The notes under the pieces are model-generated. The model was not told the origin of the DNA and made no database searches. It saw only the letters and a list, made by a program, of their open reading frames with translations. A program made the translations under genes and the position numbers. A stretch of DNA of 64,000 nt from Celoporthe dispersa (Eukaryota; Ascomycota; Sordariomycetes; Diaporthales; Cryphonectriaceae): assembly GCA_016584495.1 (NCBI GenBank), contig WAID01000017.1, positions 116,792 to 180,791 of the forward strand, given 5' to 3'. Below, piece after piece: positions 1 to 10,571 of the stretch (within the stretch, counting starts at the first letter, position 1; every line of letters starts with the position of its first letter).

Positions 1-735
1 AACCCTTTAAACCTATTTAAGATGAATAACACTAGTCCCATACGTATTACCGCGACTGCTGGCACGTAATTGGTCAGGACATAATATATATATTGTCATT
101 ATCAATCATATATTTAGAACTTTACTCCTAAAAAAGATCTCCTGCACCATTACCCTAATAGTTACATAAAAAAAAAATAATTATGAAACCTTTAGGTAAG
201 AGTCGGTCCGTTCATCCAAGTTGCCAGTTCAGCCGTTAGGCCATTGACCAAAATTCCTCACTGCTGTACAATTATGCCTTGGGATTTTTTCATTCCCAAT
301 GTGGTCGATCAACCATTTCAGCTTCGACTCCGAAAATTATTGGCTAGTTAAGCCATTACCTTAACTACTACCTATCCCGACAGATACCTTTTCCTCTTAA
401 AGCGGTTTTACACCCTTTATCCAAAAATAGCTCTAAAATAACTATTTTATTTATGAGGTATTTCTTTTCCCTCTCTTCAAGGTCGGCCGAATATCTTACA
501 CTCACCTGTACACCACTTTTAATAAACCTTCAATATATTGTTCCATTACGGTCCTTCCTTACGGAAGGACCTAAAAGGAATAAAATATTACACCACTACC
601 AAAAATAATGGGGCTCAGATACTAATATCCGAAAAGCTATAAATTAAACGTACGATTAGCATGTGTCAAGCATTTGGACAGCGTTCAATCAGAGCCATCA
701 CCAAACTCACCTATCAGCGTAACTAACATTTTATT
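1..735 (-). rRNA. rns: small-subunit (SSU) ribosomal RNA, 5' part
   Basis: This is the 5' domain of the mitochondrial small-subunit rRNA; the gene continues past the left edge of the window. On the minus strand, near 660-705, the segment GGTGATGGCTCTGATTGAAC followed by ACACATGC matches the universal start of 16S rRNA (GATGGCTCAGATTGAACGCTGG...ACACATGC). Near 35-65 the segment TGCCAGCAGTCGCGGTAATA is the conserved 530-loop region (bacterial numbering around 515-535). The spacing between these landmarks (about 640 nt) is somewhat longer than in bacteria, as expected for fungal expansion segments. No intron is needed to explain it. The 5' end is estimated from the distance to the first conserved helix. 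Confidence 0.93.
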
Positions 736-1086
736 TAATTAAAAAAAGTTAAAATTTTTAGTTTTCGTTTAATAAATATAAATTTATTTTTTTTTAGCTG
801 CAAGCTCTGTTTAATTTATTTAATTTTAATAATTTATACTTATTTATTTTATCCAATAATTTTATCTTAAATTAGTTTAATAATTCTATGTTTTTTAAGT
901 GATTAGATAAAATACAAAATTTTTATCAATCACTCTTCTTAAAAAATTATACTTTTCGAATTAGGAGTAATTCACAATTTTGATTATCTATCACTCTTCT
1001 TAGAAATTTATAATACGGCGCAGCCGTGATTTAACAATTAATTATTAATAAAATCACCCCTATTAATTTATGCATTTAAAAAAATA

Positions 1087-1119
1087 CGGCGCAGGGCGCA
1101 GGGCGCAGGGCGCAGCCGT
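1087..1119. repeat. short tandem of the GC element (GGCGCAG)
   Basis: Four head-to-tail units of GGCGCAG end in GGCGCAGCCGTGA. The dispersed form of the same core (GGCGCAGCC) occurs about 65 bp to the left, at 1016, and throughout the window. This is one of at least three places where the core has been amplified in tandem. Confidence 0.75.
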
Positions 1120-2352
1120 GATTAAATAAATTAGGCATAAAAAGTATATACCGTTAAATAATCGCCTACCTAAATGAATTAAGGCAGCTTATTTTCATCC
1201 AAAGTCAAACATACCCTCTTAAAATTATACCACTCTAGCAAGAATAAAAAAAAAGGGGAGGGGGGGGGAGAGGAGATGGTTTATAAAAACTAAGAAGTAA
1301 ACCTCAATATTTTGGGCTGCGCCTCAATTAATTCATAAATTATGTATTCAGGTATAATTTAAGCTATATCTTGTGATAATTTCTTACTAAAAAAAGACTT
1401 TAGATGAGCTTGATTTTCCAAAATAAGTTATTTCAATTTATTTACCACTATACACAATAACATCTAGTTAAAGCGCAATATATATATATATAATATATAT
1501 ATACAGAATTGCAGAACCAAGTAGTGAAAAGGAGGCCGTAGGCCAATAGCTTAGTGAGATAACAATAATTATTAACTTTTTTATATTCTCTATTAAAAAC
1601 CTTAACTTACATTTAAATATTATACATAAATTATTAAATTATAGACTTTCCTTGAAAATTTTATTTTCATCCTATTACTTATCACTAAATATTTGATTAT
1701 AACTTACAACTAAAGGCTAAAAAAAATAATATTTTTTATAAGGTAAACACAAGCATACAAAGTAGCAACTATAAATATAAGAGAAAGGCTACTAATTCAC
1801 CAGCCTTAAAAACCAAATAGAGGATATATTATTCAACCACAAAACCAAATAATCATATCTAATACAATAGTCAACCTAACAACCAAACTAATAGAACTAA
1901 CGCGGCCAAATAAAAAATAACAAAAAGCACTTAAAGATAAATCTAGACAAAATCGGATATTAGAGCTAAGAAAAAATAATCATAAAAATAACTAAAACTC
2001 ACCTTAAAGGAAAATGAAGATATTTTCAATTATTATATTAAATCATCCATTTGATATTTTAATACTCTATACGGCGCAGCCGGAACATCAACTTTTTATT
2101 TGTGCGCAAGCCTAGTCCTATTTTGCTCTGCTACAACCGAAGTAAGACTAATCTACTATTTTATTAGTTATTTAATATATTATTATTTTATTTGACATTA
2201 GACCCATATACAACCAATAAAGCAAGCATCTAAACTTTATTTAAAAACTGTATCATTCAAATTATCAAATGCTTCATTTAAATCTGAATTTTCTGGGCGT
2301 AAGCTCTGCCTATTACAATTTTAGACTAAGTAGAATTTATTTTGTTATGGAG

Positions 2353-2411
2353 GCATGCATGCATGCATGCGTGCTTGCTTCGCAGTAGCAGCAGCTGCTG
2401 CTGCTGCTGCC
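2353..2411. repeat. ATGC and CTG microsatellites
   Basis: Four ATGC units are followed by GTGCTTGCTTCGCAGTAG and then a run of GCAG/CTG triplets, ending in GCTGCCGG. The block is almost self-complementary (GCAGCAG against CTGCTGC), so it could fold into a hairpin. It lies in the rns-atp6 spacer, with no coding role seen. Confidence 0.8.
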
Positions 2412-2788
2412 GGATGCGGTATACCTTCTCTTATAATATACCATTTGAATTATTACCACCTGTATTACACTCTAAGGGGAGATTGAGCTATTAAAACCAC
2501 CATTAATTATTTAAATTAAATTAATAACTTGTGCCTGAAAATAGAAAAATCTATATTTGCTAATATCCTCAAAAATTTAGAAGTACTACATATAAATTTA
2601 TAACAAACTTTAACCAAAATATTTTCATTAATAAAATAAAAATATAGGGGCACCATTAATAAATATATAAATTATTACATGTCTATAATAATCCAATTGA
2701 GATTTTAACCATTTAATTAAAGATGGTAAAAATATTAAGCTAAGGGCTGGTTCATTATGAACTTCCAACCCTTAACTAATAATTTTTC

Positions 2789-2834
2789 GGGCGCAGCTGG
2801 CGCAGCTGGCGCAGCTGGCGCAGCTGGCGCAGCC
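2789..2834. repeat. tandem array of the 9-bp GC element downstream of atp6
   Basis: Five units of GGCGCAGCT end in GGCGCAGCCGTAAT. The array starts about 40 bp beyond the atp6 stop codon, in the direction of transcription. The unit is the dispersed GC core with a one-base change at its end, which allows head-to-tail growth. The other large array is at 48205-48395. Confidence 0.85.
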
Positions 2835-2871
2835 GTAATATAAACATGACACCGAAAATCTTGAGTAATAA

Positions 2872-5800
2872 TTAATGAAGATCTAAACCATCTTTTATGT
2901 AACCAGAAGATAAAACTACAAAAACTTGCGCTTGGATAAAGGCAATTCCTAATTCTAACCCTGAGAAAGCAATAATAAAAGCTAAAGGTATTAATCCTAA
3001 GAAGAAGAAAATTAAACCACTAGTCATTATATTATAAGTGAAACCAGCTAAAATATTTAAAAGCATGTGACCACTTAATCGTACCACAAATTTATCCTTT
3101 ATTTATCGTGTAAGCTATAAAGGTACTACTCTAAATTAATCTAAATAAGTATTTACCCTTAAAAGGTTTACTTCTATTTTCTTTTAAGTATAAAGAAATA
3201 CTGGGTTGACGATAACCTAATGCTCTAGCTACAGTACCTATAGAAGGGTATATTGTAACCTCCTTAGTCTCAACATTGGTAACCTCCACCTTTTTAGATG
3301 TTTTTTGAACTTTAACTACATCACGATCTAGCCCCTCTAAATTTGTATTTCCCCCTTCAGAGTTGAGTAAATTAAAAGTATATTTACCTAAAACAGGGTT
3401 ATCTTGATTTAAGAAAACATAATGTTCGATATATCTTTTATCAATACCTAAAGCACGGGCAGCTGCTTTAATGGCGTGATAAGTAGTAGAAGTTTTAGTT
3501 TCTATATCAGTTACTTCAACTTTAATACTTTTAGATTGAGCTGCTGACAACTTAGCTAAAGTCTCAGGTGATCTTTTATAAGCAGCATTACGCATATTTT
3601 CTATTGTAGCTTCTGAATGTTTTCATCCTGATCCTCGAGAAGGACTTCCGGGTGTTTTTAATATATTATACTCTGGAGAGTACACTTCAAAAAAGTATTT
3701 TTCTCTATACATAAGACTATCAATCTCACAAATTTCTAAGATAGTAAGGCTAAAATTATGGTAACCGTATTTTAATAATGCAACATTAATAGGCATATTA
3801 TTATCATTTAGTAATCTATTAATATTAAAATATTCTAACAATCTACGTCTTAAATCAACAGAACTCCCCACATACTTTTTATTGCTCAATTTATTAGTTC
3901 ACATATATATTCCCGATTTACCTTTAACAAAATTAAGAATATCTAATTTGTCTTTGTCTGCATCAGAGAAAATAACTAAATCCGAAGGGTATGTATAAGA
4001 AGAATTATCTTTTCAAGCTAAGCTTGAAGTTGAGAAAAGCCCTAACACCTTTTTGGTAATAACCAAAACTGGAATATCTCTCTTTAGAATAATAAAATAA
4101 TCTACAAGATTTAACATTGTTTAAATTAAAGCTACAAGGTACGACAAATTTAGTAATAAATTTTCTTATTATATATAATATAAATCGTTCACAACTTTAT
4201 CCTTTCTTTAAAGGAATTTATAAAATAAACTTTCTTATTTACTATAGATGTTTAGAATATAAATTTAAACCTTTCTTTAAAGGTATGCGATAGCATGCCT
4301 GCGCTAAATATACACTTTTCTATTTATTAAGAGCTTGCACCTAAAATAGAATATATGATAATATTAACCACCTTTTAGGCAGCGACAAAGTATTAATCTG
4401 CCACTGAAAAACAAGGAGAAATATTATGAACTTGGCTTGCGCAGCCGTAAGGATAGGCTATTGTGGTATATTTAATCTTGGATTACTTAGTTTCTTCCAA
4501 GAACCGACTTTTTCGGACGACTAGAGTACACCTTATAATTATTAATACTAATTACTTTGATATTCATAAATAAAAAGATTGCAACACAAATAGAATTTAG
4601 TTTATAAAAAGTAACTATTAATAATTAAAGAACCGTCTACTCGTTGCTCTTTTACAGTAATCGATTAGTTTCTACATATTAAAACTATATGTATTACTGA
4701 CTTAGATCCACGATAACCCATTCCTATTACTAGTCCCTAGTTCACTTTTTTTTACCCTTCGGTCCAGACCCAGTGTCTGGGTACCGGACCTGGGTCGAAG
4801 GATAAAAAAGGAACTAGAATCTCTAATGATATTACTATACCCTCAATCATTAATGAGGCCAGATAAGAAGTTTCCCTCTTATATTTAGTTATTCCCTCGC
4901 ACCATCACTTTATTTAATGGTGCGGGGCGGCAAGCCGAGAGCTTTAGGGGTTCCCTGGAATTTGGCTCTTAAACACAAGAAGAATGAGACACCTACTCTC
5001 ACCTTTATATGTTAGCAGCTAATCTTAATCCTAATGAAATATTTCTTGCTAAGTAAGAACGACTGCATTAGTTTTATTTTTAGAAATAGGTACTTAGACC
5101 TATTAAATTCATAAGCGTATTTAAACTAATTTTAAATTATATTTATTTTTATAAGGGTTAGTACGTTTATTTGCAAAATATCCTGATAAACTAGACTGAG
5201 GTACACCTAATGCTTCGGCAGCTAAAGTAAACGAAGGATATATATTTACTTCATTTGTTTCCAATATCAGTAACCTCTAATTTTTTTGTCTTCCTATTGG
5301 CTTTAGATTCAGTATCCATTATTTTGGATATTGTATAACCTTTTAAGGTTTCATTCCCAGTATTAACCATTTTACTAAAAAAATATCACAACCGCCCCCG
5401 AGATACCTCCAAGTATTTGGCTGCATCCGTTATAGACGTAAATTTCTTAGAAATACCAGTTGTCTTATTAGTTAATAAGACAGCCTGTTGTTGAATAGAT
5501 TTATAAGATAAGGATAATTCGACGTTTTCGTGAATTTTTGATGGAGCTTTAGTAATTTTATAACCCTTGTAACAAAGATTACTTAATAAATATTTTTTTA
5601 CGGAAACCCGAGATATACCTAAATATACACCTGCACCTGTCATCGAAGAAAATTCCTTGATATCTCCTGTTTCCGAATTAGTAAGCAGTACAGACTGTCT
5701 CAACTTATTACTTAAGCTCATCTTTTCTAAATGCTCCTTATCTAATTTTTTTACCCAGTAACGCATCTCTTTTAAGATCACGACTAGATTCCGATACTTT

Positions 5801-7312
5801 TCTATTCTTAGAAGCTATACTTATTAGTTTTTTTGCAGCTTCGCTATGTCTATATCCTAATGGTGATCCCGCAACTTTTAATATATTATAATCAGGACTA
5901 AACTTATCGAAGTAGTATTGTTCTCTTTGAAGTAATACTTCAGGAGAGCAATATTCCAAAATTTCTAATCTAAAACCAGCATAGCCATGTTTCAATAACG
6001 CCTTATAAATAATCAAATTCCGTTTAGGATATGATATATGATTATAATTAAAATATTGTTTAAACCTCACATTTAACTTAATCGATGAACCTATATAACT
6101 TTTTCCTGATTCTTTGTGCACCCAACGATAAATACCTGTTCGTCCCTTATTCTCATCTACAATTAATTCTTTTTGTTTATCTGGATTAATATAAACTCTA
6201 ACAGGTACAGGTTCAGATACAGTAGATATAGTTCTTTTAGCGCTTAAGGGGCAAGTTATATTTAAAGCAAAAACCGGTCGACCTAATAGTAAAGATTTAA
6301 ACCGACTTTTACTCTTTATTACGGCTGCGCCTGAATCAAAGTTATTAGATCTAAATTCGAAATGAGTGATAAAAATGTTAAGTAAACAAATCCGTTTACC
6401 TAGGTAAAAAGCTAATACAGAAACTTTCATTTTGAGTTACTTGATTCTACTCAAAAACCACTTTAATGGTGACTAGAGTACACCTTACAGAATTTAAAAA
6501 TTTAAATACCGAAAAACCATCTACTCGTTGCTCTTTTTACAAACAGAGCAGAGCACCTACTTTGTTAAGCGCGGCTCCGCAGCCATAAAGTTTGATTTAG
6601 ATCCGCGATTACCCATTTCTCTTACGATCATCTAAAGGGTTATTACTATACATGAATAATTACTTCATCCACTCACAACTTTTTAATTGTGGTTTAGTAC
6701 CTAGAGCTTTAGGATTTTCCCGGAATTTGACTCTTATTCACAATTTGAAGTTACTTAACCTTCTTTCATGAATTCAATTAATACAAGTAAAGGTAATAAA
6801 GGTAATGGACAACCTGCAGGAACTAATAAAGAAAAAAACTCTAATCCATGTTTTTGGAAACCTAATATTGTAGCACCTAAAACAATTGTAAAACTAAGAG
6901 AAAAAGTTAATACAAAGTGACTTGTAGATGCAAAACTGTAAGGAACCATTCCTACTAAATTATTTATTAATATAACTATAAATAAAGTATAAATAAACGG
7001 GAAGTATAATTGACCACTTTTCCCATTAATTTGATTTGTTACTATACTATGTATAGTAGCATATAAAGACTCTTGGCTTATTGATCAGTTATTACTAACT
7101 AATTTATTGTAATTTGTACTTAATAAATTCATAACTAATATAAATAAACCTGCAATAGTTAAATAAAATCCAATATTAGTTATGGAAATATGTAAGTTTC
7201 CAAATATAGGTGCATCAATACTTAATAAATCTCTTATTTCAAATTGGTCTAATGGACTAAGTATTTCTCGGTATAAATTATTATTAAAGCTAAAAGTACC
7301 CATATTGTACAT
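2872..7312 (-). CDS. atp6: ATP synthase F0 subunit a, three exons
   Basis: Atp6 is the membrane subunit a of ATP synthase and forms the proton channel against the atp9 ring. Exon 1 (7312 to about 6768) starts MYNMGTFSFNN and carries SPLDQFEIRDLLS and the LVGMVPYSFA and LLVLIEF segments. Exon 2 (about 5059-5009) is only some 50 nt and encodes SYLARNISLGLRLAAN, which includes the essential arginine of subunit a. Exon 3 (about 3079-2872) continues with LSGHMLLNILAGF and ends ...SGYIKDGLDLH before TAA. Joining GAATTCAT to TTCTTAC, and AACAT to ATTAAGT, restores the frame. Both introns have group I signatures on the minus strand (for example GGTGTACTC and CAACGAGTAGA) and each carries a GIY-YIG gene. 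atp8 lies 500 bp upstream. Confidence 0.93.
3131..4117 (-). CDS. intact GIY-YIG homing endonuclease in atp6 intron 2
   Basis: Read with TGA as Trp this is one uninterrupted frame of about 328 codons, starting at ATG 4117 (MLNLVDYFIILKR). It holds the GIY motif (SGIYMWTNKLSNKKYVGSS), the conserved arginine region (LRRRLLEYF), the LKYGYHNFSLTILEICE segment, a catalytic-glutamate region YREKYFFEVYSPEYNIL, and then two C-terminal NUMOD/helix-turn-helix-like DNA-binding repeats (VEVTDIETKTSTTYHAIKAA and VEVTNVETKEVTIYPSIGT). It sits in the 3' half of the intron, ending about 50 nt before exon 3. It is one of the few HEGs in the window with no frame damage, so it may be active. The presumed role is to cleave intronless atp6 alleles. 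Confidence 0.88.
5386..6430 (-). CDS. GIY-YIG homing endonuclease in atp6 intron 1 (one frameshift)
   Basis: From 6430 the protein begins MKVSVLAFYLGKRICL, passes a GC-element-containing stretch (DSGAAVIKSK), and reaches a clear GIY-YIG domain: TGIYRWVHKESGKSYIGSSI, LLKHGYAGFRLEILEYC, REQYYFDKFSPDYNIL. Near 5740-5780 the frame shifts at a run of seven A (minus strand); with one A fewer it reads on into two NUMOD-like repeats (LLTNSETGDIKEFSSMTGAG and LLTNKTTGISKKFTSITDAA). Sequence resembling a further repeat lies downstream to about 5140 in broken frames. The shift is in a homopolymer and may be an assembly error. The gene lies in the intron after the group I core signatures (6720-6475). Confidence 0.82.
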
Positions 7313-7811
7313 TGATAGCTTACCTTCTATATAAACCTTTAAAAATATGAATATACCTAGAATATTATTTTCCCAGAATATAATTTAGGGCTACCCACTA
7401 ACTATAGTAAACCTAAAAAAAACATTCATTATTTAACCCAATAACTTAGGAAAACTACAGTACATGAATACAATAAAAATTAAGATTTTTGATTTGTGTT
7501 TATATATAGACAGGTTCATATAAACTTTCTATTACGGCGAAGCCACGGAGATAACTAAAAAAATTTTATTTTTAATCACCCCACTTGATTTATTTTTACG
7601 GCGGCTCCATGTAGAGGTTAAGTTAGACACAATGATCATGTTGTTTATAGACAAAATACCTATTTACCCTTAATAAATATCAACTCACTATATGAGTGAA
7701 ACTGCCATAGCTACTTACATAAAATAAATTAGCCATAAGTAACTTTTTTTACAAAAAACCTACACAGCTATCAACAAATAAACATATATAACATATAGCA
7801 TAAATTCAAAA
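7313..7811. other. atp8-atp6 intergenic spacer
   Basis: About 500 bp of AT-rich sequence with no ORF or tRNA that I can support. Copies of the GC element occur near 7530-7550 and 7601-7615. The two genes probably share a transcript, as atp8-atp6 usually does in fungi, but nothing here proves this. Confidence 0.5.
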
Positions 7812-7979
7812 TTATTTATTTTCTGCATTAGCGTGAAGTTTTGAAATAAAAGTACGTGATAAGAATAAACGTACAAATCTAGGCAAAATATACTTTGATA
7901 ACATATACACTGTAATAGCTATAACGGCAAAAGTAAATGTTACTTCATTTATAAAATAAAAAGGAACTAATTGTGGCAT
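7812..7979 (-). CDS. atp8: ATP synthase F0 subunit 8
   Basis: This is a 55-codon gene read from ATG 7979 to TAA at 7812-7814. The protein starts MPQLVPFYFINEVTFTF, the typical fungal Atp8 beginning (MPQLVPF), has one membrane segment (VTFTFAVIAITVYMLS), and ends with a basic tail, LPRFVRLFLSRTFISKL. Atp8 is a peripheral-stalk component of the F0 sector in the inner membrane. It is upstream of atp6, the usual fungal order. No intron or frame damage is seen. Confidence 0.95.
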   Translation of the reverse strand: MPQLVPFYFINEVTFTFAVIAITVYMLSKYILPRFVRLFLSRTFISKLHANAENK

Positions 7980-9204
7980 ATTTTTGTAAATTTATAAGAT
8001 TCAATACTTTATTAATTTAGAGTATTCGCCTTAAGTATTTAAGGAATAGATATAAGTTATAGCACATGGTTAATACAAATAGAATAAAATAAAGCGGCTG
8101 CGTAGCTGCCATCCTACGCAATTGCATTGTATTTCACACGACTGCGTACAAAATACGAAATACGAAATACGAAGTACGAAATACGAAGTACACATGCCCC
8201 CTAAATTAATTGATCTCTTTTTATTGATACAAGCTCATCATTTTTTTTTTCGCATACTACGCAGCCGCGTAAGCTCTACTTAATTTCAATTTATACAAAT
8301 TTAATTATTGAGAGTAGTACTAAAAAAAACAGTTAATAGCAAATCATCTTAATTCATAAAAATATTTATATTCTTCACTAAATTAAATATTATCTTATCT
8401 AATAATTTGAGTTAGTTTAATAAAAAATTTATCATTATCAAAACACTCCTATATCACAAAACTATTTATAATTTGATATACCAATATTAAATTTAATAAA
8501 ACAAATGTCACGTAGCCGTTTTCATAAACTTATCTATGAAGGCGCAGCCTGAATTTATTTAAGTAAAAAAAAATATAATATAATCTTTACCCTTTAAAAA
8601 TTTATCTAAAGGGTAATTATCTCTTAAGTAAATAAATAGTACTTTTATCTCTAATATTTTTAATATATTTAGGGCTGCGCCTAGATAACTTTTACATTTT
8701 AGGCGTAGCCATAATTTTGCTTTAGCCAAATTATTAAATTATCAAATAAGCAAAAGTAAAGATGTTAATCATTGTTTATAAATAGACAAAAGACTTTTAT
8801 AATTTGATTCGACATCATAATAATCAGTACCTTATAAAGGCGTAATTACAAAATATTTCAAATTAGATGTATTATATGATATTAATTCATAAACAACCTT
8901 TTTCGGCGACCATAAAAAAAAAGCTTTTATCTGGTATTATTACACTAGAATTTTTATATTACCAAAAATCAAACTTTTTTCACCAGAAAAGCTACCTCTC
9001 TTATCTTCTAATCTCTTATTTTCTAATCCCTTATTTTCTAATCCCTTATCTTCTAATCTATTATATTGTAATCTCTTGTCAAGAATATAACCTACTTTAT
9101 ATTAAAGTCTCCCTACCCCTGATATTAAAGACAATTTACCAAAACCATAAGGGCTAGATAAGTAAATTTATATATACAATTTACCTTCTTCTAAGTTTTC
9201 TTCA
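7980..9204. other. spacer upstream of atp8
   Basis: I find no supported gene here. It contains a short tandem of TACGAA-type units (8153-8194), GC elements near 8100, 8265, 8525, 8550, 8680 and 8705, and a stretch of TTCTAATC-type repeats near 9005-9070 that gives a low-complexity plus-strand ORF, which I do not accept as a gene. Confidence 0.5.
8153..8194. repeat. TACGAAA/TACGAAG tandem repeat
   Basis: Imperfect head-to-tail 7-bp units (AATACGA and AGTACGA) repeat about six times. The same unit family occurs in a second array at 41388-41452, 33 kb away, next to trnH. Two arrays of the same unusual unit suggest movement or gene conversion between spacers. Confidence 0.8.
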
Positions 9205-9508
9205 TTAGCTTTTAAACTAAATAAACTAATTAAATTAATAGTAAAATTAAACTAGAACTAATATTAAATAAATAAAAAATAGACAATAAAAATATAAAAC
9301 GAAGTAAAATATATAAGTCGTAAATAGTAACCACATCAGTACTTAACTTAGTCAAGCTTTTGCTCAAGTTCATTAATACTATATCTATACGAAAGGACCT
9401 ATAAATTATATACTACCCTTATCTAAAACTTTAGTAATTTACCCACCTAAGTATATCATTAAATTAATAATATAGTTATTATAAAATATTTCCACCATCA
9501 TCCTATAC
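9205..9508 (-). pseudogene. degenerate second copy of the nad5 3' end
   Basis: The minus strand aligns over about 300 nt with the last 100 codons of nad5 (10572-10873): shared stretches include ACTAAAGTTTTAGATAA, GGTAGTATA..AATT, AGGTCCTTTCG, AAGTTAAGTAC and TTAGTTCTAGTTTAATT. In-frame stops (for example GGGTAAATTACT where nad5 has GGCCAAACTACT) and small indels show that it is not translated. It lies about 1.06 kb beyond the real nad5 stop. This is the arrangement expected if an element carrying a replacement nad5 3' end inserted and pushed the old end downstream. Confidence 0.88.
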
Positions 9509-9735
9509 TACACAAAAACTAGCAAAGCAATAATAAAGGTTAAGCCGAGCTTGCGCCTTAATAAAAAACAAATTAACTTTACTCCTATTTAGGCGCAGCC
9601 CTATATTTAATTAGATAAAAGATTTTATTAACTGCTTCCATTTTATTATTTGATTTACTTATAACAAGCATTTTTGAACGCCCTAAAAAGCTTGCACATC
9701 TAGCTATTGGATAAAAAATCTTAAACACTAATCCA

Positions 9736-9939
9736 TTATTCTTCTTGACCTCCACCCATATCTTCTTTCGAGGGTAAATAATATTTGTCTAAATGTTTAA
9801 TAAATATACAATTATCAACTTTTACTAAAAAGTTAGAAGATTCAAATAATAACTTTTCAATTCTACTACGTAAAGTTCTTTCACTTTATGCGTTCTTATT
9901 AAAATTACCTTTAAATGTTGTAAGTCTTTTACTGTTCAT
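9736..9939 (-). pseudogene. unidentified ORF fragment between the two nad5 3' ends
   Basis: From ATG 9939 the frame reads MNSKRLTTFKGNFNKNA, a TAA stop, then SERTLRSRIEKLLFESSNFL and on to ...YYLPSKEDMGGGQEE before TAA. The second half is a plausible basic/acidic protein tail. I do not recognise the family. Because it lies between the intact and the degenerate nad5 ends, it may be the remains of the ORF of an inserted element. Confidence 0.35.
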
Positions 9940-10020
9940 TCAACCTAGAATTTAATTAAAAACTTCAACCCTCCCCCTCACCAGTATAATATAAACCTAA
10001 TTCTTTAAATTTTTAAACTA

Positions 10021-10256
10021 ATTTTCGGCTGGTGAAACCGCCCCATGTAGTCTAATTATTTCTTGCTAAAGAATAAAAAAAAAATGGGATAAGAAGATCA
10101 AAAGTGCGACCACAAAAAAAGAAAAACTATATGAAGTTTTACTAATATGTAATTTAGCTACAGTTTCTGAATTTTTTCTAGATAAGACATTGAGAAAGTT
10201 TAAAATATCTTCTAATAAAGCCAAATCCTTAATAGGGCGGTTTCACCAGCCGAAAT
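10021..10256. repeat. 236-bp segment bounded by 22-bp inverted repeats
   Basis: ATTTTCGGCTGGTGAAACCG at 10021, continuing CCCC, is matched by its reverse complement at 10235-10256 (GGGCGGTTTCACCAGCCGAA, then AT). The match is about 22 bp with one extra T. Between the repeats the plus strand has an open frame (KKWDKKIKSATTKKEKLYEV... through the right repeat to TAG near 10297) that I cannot identify. The structure resembles a small terminal-inverted-repeat insertion or a long-loop hairpin. It lies inside the interval between the two nad5 3' ends. Confidence 0.7.
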
Positions 10257-10516
10257 ATAATAAAATTCATTTTATAATTCTCTTTTGAAGTTTTTAGGGT
10301 TAGGCCCGAAAAGCTTCTTTCACCTTCAACAAACCTTAGAAGTCAATAAAAAGTTATATGAATTATATGAGATTATTTAGGGGGCGAAGACAAAGCCGGC
10401 GACATGCCACCTTTATTAAATTCATTAATAGCAAAAAGCACACTCTTCCTGCTATTATTCATCTTAATATTACCTAGATTCAAACTATTTTGTATTAATT
10501 ATAACAAAGCATAAGA

Positions 10517-10561
10517 GGGAAGTTTAAGGGCGGCGGCTTTGCCGCCGCCCTTAAACTTCCC
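10517..10561. terminator. perfect 21-bp GC hairpin just beyond the nad5 stop
   Basis: A 21-nt arm (starting GGGAAGTTTAAGGGCGGCGG) and its exact complement flank a TTT loop. It starts 11 nt after the nad5 stop codon in the direction of transcription. Similar hairpins follow cob and nad3, so these may protect or define RNA 3' ends. A role in transcription termination is only inference. Confidence 0.7.
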
Positions 10562-10571
10562 CTTCTTAATA

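Larger units (their letters stand above)
736..2871. other. intergenic spacer between rns and atp6
   Basis: I see no protein or tRNA gene in these 2.1 kb. The spacer is AT-rich with several GC-rich islands: tandem GGCGCAG units near 1087-1119, a poly-A/poly-G run near 1246-1275, an ATGC/CTG microsatellite near 2353-2411 and a tandem GGCGCAGCT array at 2789-2834. Between about 1790 and 2010 the plus strand is strikingly rich in A and C and poor in T, a local strand bias with no coding explanation that I can find. Confidence 0.6.

Noticed and set aside
8867..9157. Plus-strand ORF of 96 codons
   Set aside because: It arises from TTCTAATC-type simple repeats, has low complexity (YFLIPYFLIPY), and is on the strand with no other genes.
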